Shown here piece after piece: positions 33,666 through 40,233 of a stretch of 64,000 nucleotides of DNA. How positions within the stretch are numbered: position 1 is the first letter of the stretch; each line of letters opens with the position of its first letter. The notes under the pieces are model-generated. The model had not been told where the DNA came from. It saw only the letters and a list, made by a program, of their open reading frames with translations, and did not search any database. This DNA comes from Paenibacillaceae bacterium (GTDB lineage: Bacteria; Bacillota; Bacilli; Paenibacillales; Paenibacillaceae): NCBI GenBank assembly GCA_900766135.1, contig CAAFUF010000058.1:9436-73435 (forward strand), given 5' to 3'. Position numbers and translations under genes: made by a program.

Positions 33666-34346
33666 CTATTTTCCCGCCGCGATCTCCTTCAGCCGTTCCT
33701 TGACCCGCTCGGTGCAAACGCCGCCATGGTATGTGATCACGGTCTCTACGTCCAAAGCGGCCAGTTTGCCGACTGACTCGAGAGCTTGACGGTAATCCGG
33801 CGTAAACTTCGGATCGGGCGGCAACAGATTGCCACCGTTTGAGACGAGCGCGTCCCCGCTGATCAACGTTTTGCTGGAAGCATGATACAAGCTGATATGG
33901 TCGGGCGTGTGTCCCGGGGTGTGTACCACTAGCAGCCCCCCGCCAAACGGCAATTCGTCGCCGCCCCGAAGCGCCGTATCGACCTTCACCGGTTCGGCGG
34001 TGATTCCGCTCTTGATCAGCGGAATTTCGCCGGACAGGTAAGGAATCCCAGCCATGTGGGCCAACACTTCCACCTTCCCCGCTTTTGCCCGGATCAGCTC
34101 CGGCAAGCTCCCGATATGGTCCCTGTCCTGATGCGTGATGATCACATGCGTCAGCTGTTCCAGGGACAATCCCGCTTGTTCCAACGCTTCGCGGATCACG
34201 TCCAATTGACCGGGAACCCCGGTGTCGACGAGGATCAGATGTTCTTGATCCCGGATTAGCGCCGCATGCACATGCATTTGATTTCCGTTCGGCAAATTCA
34301 AGTGAAGCGGCAGCGGCAGAATCCCCGCGACTCGTCTTTGCTCCAT
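33666..34346 (-). CDS. MBL-fold metallo-hydrolase
   Basis: The 226-residue protein has the metallo-beta-lactamase metal motif THQDRDHIG (HxxxDH, with Gln in place of the second His of HxHxDH), then HMAG, a VHTPGHTPDHISLY block and a final ITYHGG. The altered first motif is common in lactonase-like members. Likely roles are a lactonase or glyoxalase II-type hydrolase. The start at 34346 follows GAGGAGGAA; the frame's longer start is rejected. It is convergent with the nucleotidyltransferase gene. Confidence 0.87.
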   Translation of the reverse strand: MEQRRVAGILPLPLHLNLPNGNQMHVHAALIRDQEHLILVDTGVPGQLDVIREALEQAGLSLEQLTHVIITHQDRDHIGSLPELIRAKAGKVEVLAHMAGIPYLSGEIPLIKSGITAEPVKVDTALRGGDELPFGGGLLVVHTPGHTPDHISLYHASSKTLISGDALVSNGGNLLPPDPKFTPDYRQALESVGKLAALDVETVITYHGGVCTERVKERLKEIAAGK

Positions 34347-34556
34347 GTTTGTTCCTCCTCTGCGGTCATGTTTTGATAAACTCATACCTGCGCCAAATCG
34401 TAGCAAAGAATCGCCCGAACGACAAGCTTTAGGCGAACCTTCAAGTAAGGGTCTGCGGAGGAGCAAATCGTCGAGAAAGGCTTCTTTTATCCCCTGAAAA
34501 CGCTAAAAATGCCGAAAACAATTTGTTTTTCCTATCTTTTTTGCATTCGGCCTTGC

Positions 34557-34585
34557 TTTACAAAGATTTGCCGGAAGCGTAATAT
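34557..34585 (+). promoter_or_regulatory. Candidate sigma-A promoter for the kdp riboswitch leader
   Basis: TTTACA (5 of 6 to TTGACA), a 17-base spacer and TAATAT lie about 40 bases before the first riboswitch. The placement is right for transcription of the tandem leader and kdp genes. Confidence 0.5.
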
Positions 34586-34622
34586 TCGTCTCATGAAATG
34601 AATCCAATATAACATTCTGTAT

Positions 34623-34791
34623 CGCTTAATTTCCGATCAGGAAAACGGGGGACCCAAATGACCGGAGCCGATGTGAGAGTCGGCAGACCGGTCCGGGGTG
34701 AATCCCTTGCGGCAGCAGCGTTTGCCGCAAGGGTAGGGCGACTCTCACCGCCCGAATCCGACAGCTAACCTCGTCAGCGTAAGGAGAGAGG
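34623..34791 (+). ncRNA. c-di-AMP riboswitch (ydaO/yuaA type), first copy
   Basis: The leader shows the conserved blocks of the ydaO-yuaA class in order: CGCTTAAT, GGGGGACCC, GGGGTGAATCC, a variable hairpin (CCCTTGCGGC.../...GCCGCAAGGG), GTAGGGC, CCCGAATCCGACAGCTAACCTCG and a closing GAGAGAGG. These RNAs bind cyclic di-AMP and switch expression off by termination. A terminator-like hairpin follows at 34812. They are known to control K+ transport and osmolyte genes, which fits the kdp genes downstream. Boundaries are estimated to within a few bases. Confidence 0.93.
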
Positions 34792-34811
34792 ATGATGGCT
34801 TGTGATCCTGC

Positions 34812-34841
34812 AAACCACAGGGAATCCTCTGTGGTTTTATT
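34812..34841 (+). terminator. Terminator hairpin of the first c-di-AMP riboswitch
   Basis: AAACCACAG pairs with CTGTGGTTT around a short GGAATCCT-type loop and is followed by TATTAT after a T-run. As expression platform it would form when c-di-AMP is bound. Confidence 0.75.
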
Positions 34842-34914
34842 ATGCCCTTTAATGAAAGATACCAGGTTGCTTACATTAACAAAAGAGTAGAAAATTAACA
34901 TGACCTACACTGAG

Positions 34915-35071
34915 TCCTTGACTTTCAAGGAACGGGGGACCCATTCGGGCAGGGCGCAGATCGCGCTTACCGCCCATGGGGCGAATCCTGGCGATGCTTG
35001 CGCATCGCGAGGTAGGGCGTCTCTCGCGCCCGAGCCCGGCAGCTAACCTCGTAAGTGCAAACGAGAGAGGA
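34915..35071 (+). ncRNA. c-di-AMP riboswitch (ydaO/yuaA type), second copy
   Basis: A second full set of ydaO-class blocks appears: GGAACGGGGGACCC, GGGGCGAATCC, a variable hairpin (GATGC.../...GCATC), GGTAGGGCG, CCCGAGCCCGGCAGCTAACCTCG and GAGAGAGG. The variable stems differ from copy one, so this is an old or separate duplication rather than a recent one. It is followed by its own terminator. A weak promoter-like TTGCTT-N17-GAAAAT at 34867-34895 could make it independently transcribed. Confidence 0.93.
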
Positions 35072-35107
35072 AACCTTATAGCGCGATTCCCATAGCAGCA
35101 CTTGCCG

Positions 35108-35147
35108 GAAGCCCGCGAAGATTCCCTCTTCCCAAGGCTTCTTTTTT
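35108..35147 (+). terminator. Terminator hairpin of the second c-di-AMP riboswitch
   Basis: GAAGCC (35108-35113) pairs with GGCTTC (35136-35141), with an inner GAAG/CTTC stem, followed by six T. It lies 40 bases before the first gene of the operon. Confidence 0.75.
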
Positions 35148-35186
35148 GATGCCTAATTCAGGTGATTTCAGGAGGAAAGAAAAGAG

Positions 35187-35612
35187 ATGTGCAAGCTCGA
35201 ATATGCGCTTGTGACGGCCCCTAATGCCTTGGCTGTCGAGTTTATCCGAACGATGAAAATCCGCGGCATCCCGTTTGCGCTGATGGTCAACAACTCTAAA
35301 AGCCGCAAAGAGGCGATGGATCGGGGAATAGAGCATGTCGTTCTGGTGGATACTACAAAGCGCAAAAATCAAATCGTTCCAGAGATCCCCATCGGGCCTG
35401 TGTATATTTTCGAGGAATCGCTGACGTTGACTTGCCGGTATTTGCAATTCTGCCGCCCGTGGACGAGAAGACCGATCTACATCATCACTCAAAGGATGAA
35501 CCCCGGCGCGGTCTACAAAGGGCTCGGAGCGGACTACGTGATTTATACCAAAGGGAAAGATGTTTCGTTTATTTTGCAAAAAGAGAATAAAGGAGGGGCA
35601 TACGGACAATGA
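35187..35612 (+). CDS. Rossmann-like protein of unknown function, first gene of the kdp operon
   Basis: The 141-residue protein has a strong CAGGAGGAAAG ribosome binding site. The N-terminal half resembles a dinucleotide- or nucleotide-binding beta-alpha-beta fold: YALVTAPNALAVEFIRTMK, IPFALMVNN, MDRGIEHVVLVDTTK, as in the start of an NmrA/SDR-like domain. The usual GxxGxxG loop is replaced by TAPNALA, so cofactor binding is doubtful. The second half (PIYIITQRMNPGAVYKGLG) is unfamiliar. It sits between two c-di-AMP riboswitches and the Kdp genes, with its stop overlapping the next small ORF. A role in sensing or adjusting K+ uptake is an inference from position only. Confidence 0.6.
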   Translation: MCKLEYALVTAPNALAVEFIRTMKIRGIPFALMVNNSKSRKEAMDRGIEHVVLVDTTKRKNQIVPEIPIGPVYIFEESLTLTCRYLQFCRPWTRRPIYIITQRMNPGAVYKGLGADYVIYTKGKDVSFILQKENKGGAYGQ

Positions 35613-35716
35613 CGGATATCTATATGTTGGGCATTTTGATTCTCTTGACCTTAATGATGGTCGGCCTTGTTGCGTGGGCTTCCAAAGCGATTTCGGAAGG
35701 TAGTGAGATGCGATGA
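35609..35716 (+). CDS. 35-residue single-helix membrane peptide in the kdp operon
   Basis: The peptide is MTDIYMLGILILLTLMMVGL followed by VAWASKAISEGSEMR: one hydrophobic helix and a short charged tail, similar in design to KdpF but without the PEKF end. Its start overlaps the upstream gene's stop (ATGA at 35609) and its stop overlaps kdpF (ATGA at 35713), so four-base couplings run on both sides. That tight packing argues for real translation. It could stabilise the Kdp complex, by inference. I do not recognise a named family. Confidence 0.6.
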   Translation: MTDIYMLGILILLTLMMVGLVAWASKAISEGSEMR

Positions 35717-35793
35717 TGTGGGTGCTGGGCGTTATCCTTGCCGCGATGTTCGTGTTCTTGGGTTATGCGCTGCTTTATCCGGAAAAGTTCTAA
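35713..35793 (+). CDS. kdpF: K+-transporting ATPase small subunit KdpF
   Basis: The 26-residue peptide MMWVLGVILAAMFVFLGYAL continues LYPEKF. The single helix with terminal YALLxPEKF is the KdpF hallmark. KdpF is a lipid-like stabiliser of the KdpABC complex. It precedes kdpA by 26 bases and is coupled to the small ORF upstream. Confidence 0.85.
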   Translation: MMWVLGVILAAMFVFLGYALLYPEKF

Positions 35794-35819
35794 ACATTTG
35801 TCGTTCGGAGGGATAAGAC

Positions 35820-37496
35820 GTGACTATCTATAGTTGGATCGCCATGATCGTGACGCTGGGGCTTGTCGTTCTCATCGCCAAACCGGCGGGTTTGTATATG
35901 GCGAAGGCTTTCGATTATAACAAAACCGGCTTGGACCGGTGGTTTGGACCTGTAGAAAAGGTGATTTACAAGATCAGCGGCATACGCCAGGAAAATCAAA
36001 CCTGGAAACAGTACGCCATGTCCATCGTGCTCAGCAACGCGGTGATGATTTTGATCGTCTATCTGATTTTCCGGTTGCAGCATTTCCTGCCGCTGAATCC
36101 AAGCGAGGTGCCGAACATGGAGCCGACGCTGGCCTTCAATACGGCGATCAGCTTTATGACGAATACGAATTTGCAGCATTATAGCGGGGAAAGCGGCCTG
36201 TCCTATCTTTCGCAGATGATCGCGATCGTATTCATGATGTTTACGGCGCCGGCTTCTGCGCTGGCTGCGGCCATCGCGTTTATTCGCGGGCTGGCCGGTA
36301 AGCCGCTAGGCAATTTCTTCGTCGATTTGATCCGTTCGATTACGCGGATTTTACTGCCGGTCGCCTTGGTATCGGCTTTGATTTTCGTGGCTGCGGGAGT
36401 TCCCCAAACCCTCGAGCCGGCCGCAGTGGCCCATACCCTGGAGGGGGCGGAGCAGCATATCGCCCGGGGACCGGTCGCTTCGTTCCTATCGATCAAGGAG
36501 TTGGGGAACAATGGCGGCGGATTTTTCGGCGTCAACTCGGCCCATCCGTTTGAAAACCCGGGCGGAATCAGCAACCTGCTGCAAATTTTGCTGATGATGC
36601 TCATCACCACTTCCCTTCCTTTCACCTATGGGAAAATGGTCGGAAACACCAAACAAGGTCGCGTTTTGTTCGTGTCGATGCTGATGATGTTTATCGTGAT
36701 GCTGGGCGTCGCGCTGGCATCGGAAAGCGCCGGCAACCCGGCGTTGAACGCCATGGGCATCCAGCATGACCAAGGCAGCATGGAGGGCAAGGAAGTCCGT
36801 TTCGGCATGGCCCAGTCCGCGTTATATGCCACCGTTACCACGGCATCTGAAACCGGGGCCGTCAACACGATGCATGATACGCTGACGCCGCTCGGAGGGT
36901 TGGTGACGATTTCCAACATGATGCTGAATACGGTTTTCGGCGGCGTAGGCGCCGGTTTCCTGAACGTTTTATTGTATGCGATGATCGCGGTGTTCTTGTC
37001 GGGCCTGATGGTAGGGCGGACGCCGGAGTTTCTCGGCAAGAAGCTGGAGGGCAGAGAGATCAAGCTGCTCGCCGTAACGCTGCTGATCCATCCGCTGCTG
37101 ATTTTGGCCCCGACCGCTTTGGCGCTGGCCAGCTATCCGGATACGATCTCTAATCCCGGTTTCCATGGCTTGACCCAAGCGATGTACGAATTCACATCGT
37201 CGGCGGCCAACAACGGCTCCGGGTTCGAGGGGCTTGGCGACAATACGCCATTCTGGAATATCGCTACGGGTATCGTGATGTTCCTTGGCCGTTATTTCTC
37301 GATCGTGACGCTGCTTGCGGTGGCGGGATCGATTGCGGCGAAGAAGCCGGTACCGGAAACGGTCGGCACGTTCAGAACGGATACCAGCCTGTTTGCGGGC
37401 GTGTTCGTCGGCACGATTCTGATCGTAGGCGCCTTAACGTTCTTCCCGGCGCTTGTGTTGGGACCGGTCGCCGAGTATCTCACATTGAAGCCTTAG
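35820..37496 (+). CDS. kdpA: K+-transporting ATPase subunit KdpA
   Basis: The 558-residue membrane protein has normal KdpA length and several membrane helices. Seen motifs are AKPAGLYMAKAFD at the N-terminus, the pore-loop-like FNTAISFMTNTNLQHYSGESGLSYLSQM, LGNNGGGFFGVNSAHPFENPG and TSSAANNGSGFEGLGDNTPFWN. The repeated N(N)G(S)GF-type sequences are selectivity filter regions. KdpA conducts K+ into the complex. It starts at a GTG with a GGAGGG ribosome binding site. Confidence 0.97.
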   Translation: MTIYSWIAMIVTLGLVVLIAKPAGLYMAKAFDYNKTGLDRWFGPVEKVIYKISGIRQENQTWKQYAMSIVLSNAVMILIVYLIFRLQHFLPLNPSEVPNMEPTLAFNTAISFMTNTNLQHYSGESGLSYLSQMIAIVFMMFTAPASALAAAIAFIRGLAGKPLGNFFVDLIRSITRILLPVALVSALIFVAAGVPQTLEPAAVAHTLEGAEQHIARGPVASFLSIKELGNNGGGFFGVNSAHPFENPGGISNLLQILLMMLITTSLPFTYGKMVGNTKQGRVLFVSMLMMFIVMLGVALASESAGNPALNAMGIQHDQGSMEGKEVRFGMAQSALYATVTTASETGAVNTMHDTLTPLGGLVTISNMMLNTVFGGVGAGFLNVLLYAMIAVFLSGLMVGRTPEFLGKKLEGREIKLLAVTLLIHPLLILAPTALALASYPDTISNPGFHGLTQAMYEFTSSAANNGSGFEGLGDNTPFWNIATGIVMFLGRYFSIVTLLAVAGSIAAKKPVPETVGTFRTDTSLFAGVFVGTILIVGALTFFPALVLGPVAEYLTLKP

Positions 37497-37523
37497 CGCG
37501 TTGAATAAAGGAGAGGAACTGGC

Positions 37524-39551
37524 ATGAGTAAGAAAAAAACGATGCTTTCCGGAGCGATCGTTCGGAGCGCGGTGAAACAATCATTTATTAAGCTCGATCC
37601 AAGGGTCATGATTCGCAACCCGATCATGTTTGTCGTCGAAATCGGGTTTCTGATCACCACCTTGCTGATCTTTGTGCCGGACGCTTTCGGAGGCGGCGTA
37701 TCCCGCGGCTTTAACCTTACGGTTGCGTTGATTCTGCTGATTACGGTCCTGTTCGCGAATTTCGCGGAGGCGCTGGCGGAGGGCCGCGGCAAAGCGCAAG
37801 CGGACTCGCTCAAGAAAACGAAAAAAGAGATTATGGCGAATAAGCTGGTAGGCCAGCAAGCGAAACAGGTTCCTTCCACTGAACTGCGTAAAGGTGATAT
37901 TGTCGTTGTCTCCCAGGGCGAAATGATTCCGGGCGACGGGGAAGTTATCGAGGGGCTGGCTTCCGTCGACGAATCCGCCATCACCGGCGAATCGGCGCCG
38001 GTCATCAAAGAAGCCGGCGGGGATTTCAGCTCCGTGACCGGCGGCACGAAGGTGATTAGCGACCGGATCAAAGTGAAGATCACCAGCGATCCCGGAGAAT
38101 CGTTCCTGGACCGGATGATTTCGCTCGTGGAAGGAGCCAAGCGCCAAAAAACGCCAAACGAAATTGCGCTGAACACCGTCCTGATCAGCTTGACCCTGAT
38201 CTTCCTGATCGTGGTCGTCACGTTGCCGTTCTTCGGGCAGTACCTGAACGTTCAACTGGAAGTGCCGATTTTGATCGCCCTGCTGGTCTGTTTGATTCCG
38301 ACCACGATCGGCGGCTTGCTGTCGGCGATCGGGATCGCGGGCATGGACCGCGTCACGCAGTTTAACGTCCTGGCGATGTCAGGGAAAGCGGTCGAGGCTT
38401 CCGGCGACATCAACACGATCATTTTGGATAAAACGGGGACCATCACGTTCGGGAACCGGATGGCCAGCGAATTCGTTCCCGTGGGCGGAGCCGGGTTGGC
38501 CGAAGTATCGGCCTGGGCCGCGATCAGCTCGGTCAAGGACGATACCCCGGAAGGGCGTTCGGTGCTGGAACTGATGAAAAAGCAAGGTCTTGCCTACGAC
38601 GCGGCTCTGGCCGAAGGCGGGGAATTCATCGAATTCAAGGCGGAAACGCGCATGAGCGGGATCGATATGCGCGACGGCCGGAAGGTCCGCAAAGGCGCGG
38701 TGGACGCGGTGAAGAAATGGGTTCTCGCTCAAGGCGGCCAAGTTCCGGCGGACCTTGATCCGAACAGCGACGCTATCGCCACGGCCGGCGGCACGCCGCT
38801 CGCGGTGGCGGTGGACGACAAGATCTTTGGATTGATCTATTTGAAGGATACCGTAAAACCCGGCATGCGGGAACGGTTCGACCAAATGCGGCAAATGGGG
38901 ATCAAGACGATCATGTGTACAGGCGACAACCCGCTGACGGCCGCAACGATCGCCCGCGAAGCCGGCGTGGATGATTTTATCGCGGAAAGCAAACCCGAAG
39001 ACAAAATCGCGGTCATCCGCAAAGAACAAGCGGAGGGCAAGCTGGTCGCGATGACGGGCGACGGCACGAACGACGCCCCTGCGTTGGCGCAGGCGGACGT
39101 AGGGATCGCGATGAACAGCGGCACCGTGGCCGCGAAGGAAGCCGCCAACATGGTCGATCTGGACTCCGATCCGTCCAAAATCATCGAGGTCGTCTCGATC
39201 GGCAAGCAGCTTTTGATGACCCGCGGGGCGTTGACCACCTTCAGCATCGCCAACGATATTGCCAAATATTTCGCGATTATCCCGGCGATGTTCATGCTGG
39301 CGATTCCCGAGATGAAAGCCATCAACATCATGGGGCTGGGTTCCCCCGACTCGGCGATCATTTCGGCGCTGATCTTCAACGCGATCATCATTCCGCTTCT
39401 GATTCCGCTCGCGATGAAGGGCGTTGCTTATAAACCGATGAGCTCCTCCAAACTGCTGGCCCGCAACCTGCTGGTGTACGGACTGGGCGGCGTGATCGTG
39501 CCGTTTGCCGGCATCAAAATCATCGATCTGTTGGTCCACTTGTGGATTTGA
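37524..39551 (+). CDS. kdpB: K+-transporting ATPase subunit KdpB (P-type ATPase)
   Basis: The 675-residue catalytic subunit has the phosphorylation motif DKTGT with Asp302, actuator motif ITGESAPV, a KGA segment in the nucleotide domain, and hinge motif GDGTNDAPAL. The N-terminal RNPIMFVVEIGFLITT and the C-terminal membrane helices are typical of KdpB. ATP hydrolysis drives K+ uptake at very low external K+. It follows kdpA by 27 bases with a GGAGAGGAA ribosome binding site. Confidence 0.98.
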   Translation: MSKKKTMLSGAIVRSAVKQSFIKLDPRVMIRNPIMFVVEIGFLITTLLIFVPDAFGGGVSRGFNLTVALILLITVLFANFAEALAEGRGKAQADSLKKTKKEIMANKLVGQQAKQVPSTELRKGDIVVVSQGEMIPGDGEVIEGLASVDESAITGESAPVIKEAGGDFSSVTGGTKVISDRIKVKITSDPGESFLDRMISLVEGAKRQKTPNEIALNTVLISLTLIFLIVVVTLPFFGQYLNVQLEVPILIALLVCLIPTTIGGLLSAIGIAGMDRVTQFNVLAMSGKAVEASGDINTIILDKTGTITFGNRMASEFVPVGGAGLAEVSAWAAISSVKDDTPEGRSVLELMKKQGLAYDAALAEGGEFIEFKAETRMSGIDMRDGRKVRKGAVDAVKKWVLAQGGQVPADLDPNSDAIATAGGTPLAVAVDDKIFGLIYLKDTVKPGMRERFDQMRQMGIKTIMCTGDNPLTAATIAREAGVDDFIAESKPEDKIAVIRKEQAEGKLVAMTGDGTNDAPALAQADVGIAMNSGTVAAKEAANMVDLDSDPSKIIEVVSIGKQLLMTRGALTTFSIANDIAKYFAIIPAMFMLAIPEMKAINIMGLGSPDSAIISALIFNAIIIPLLIPLAMKGVAYKPMSSSKLLARNLLVYGLGGVIVPFAGIKIIDLLVHLWI

Positions 39552-39577
39552 TTACTTTCGGAAGGATGGAATGAGCG

Positions 39578-40147
39578 ATGCGAAATATATGGATAACGCT
39601 GCGCGCCAGCCTCGTGCTGATGGTGCTTTGCGGGCTGCTGTACCACCTGGTCGTGCTTGGGATTGCTCAAGCGGCCATGCCGGATCAAGCGGACGGGAGT
39701 CTCGTTTACAACGAAAATAATGAAGTGATCGGTTCGAAGCTGATTGGTCAGAGCTTTACGGACCCGGGGTTCTTTCATGGCCGGGTATCCAGCATTGATT
39801 ATGATGCGGGCGGCTCGGGATTGCCGAACTATGCGCCTTCCAATCCCGATATGCTGCAGCGGACGGCGGAAGCCGTGGAAACGTGGAAGCAAGATAATCC
39901 GGATGTCCCGGTGAACGAGCTGCCGATCGACTTGATCACGAACTCCGGTTCCGGCCTGGATCCGGAGATCAGCCCGGAAGCGGCCCGAGCGCAAATTCCG
40001 CGGGTCAGCCAAGCCACAGGGATTTCCGGGGAGGAACTGGAGAGAATGATCCGCGACCATACCCGGGGACGGGAGCTCGGATTCCTCGGCGAACCGGGGG
40101 TTAATGTGATGCAACTGAATATCGAGGTTCAAAAGGCCGTGAAATAG
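39578..40147 (+). CDS. kdpC: K+-transporting ATPase subunit KdpC
   Basis: The 189-residue protein has one N-terminal membrane helix and an external domain with the KdpC motifs GSKLIGQSFTDPGFFHGRVSS, ELPIDLITNSGSGLDPEISPEAA and GFLGEPGVNVMQLNIEVQ. KdpC is the accessory subunit that raises ATP-binding affinity in the KdpFABC complex. The ribosome binding site is GGAAGGATGG. Confidence 0.97.
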   Translation: MRNIWITLRASLVLMVLCGLLYHLVVLGIAQAAMPDQADGSLVYNENNEVIGSKLIGQSFTDPGFFHGRVSSIDYDAGGSGLPNYAPSNPDMLQRTAEAVETWKQDNPDVPVNELPIDLITNSGSGLDPEISPEAARAQIPRVSQATGISGEELERMIRDHTRGRELGFLGEPGVNVMQLNIEVQKAVK

Positions 40148-40157
40148 AAGGCCGGTG

Positions 40158-40189
40158 CCCTGCTTGAAAAGCGATTTTTCAGGCAGGGT
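40158..40189 (+). other. Hairpin between kdpC and the double-KdpD gene
   Basis: CCCTGCTTGAAAA pairs with TTTTCAGGCAGGG (13 bp, one G-U) around a short loop. The following bases (TTGTTGG) are only weakly U-rich, so it may be a partial attenuator lowering expression of the downstream gene or an mRNA-stabilising stem. Confidence 0.5.
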
Positions 40190-40233
40190 TGTTGGCGTTT
40201 ATCAATGCGAAATCCACGGGGGAGGAAAAGGTT

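Noticed and set aside
38379..39539. 386-residue minus-strand frame opposite kdpB
   Set aside because: Shadow of a certain P-type ATPase gene. The composition (His, Arg and Asp rich) is that of a reverse-frame artefact.
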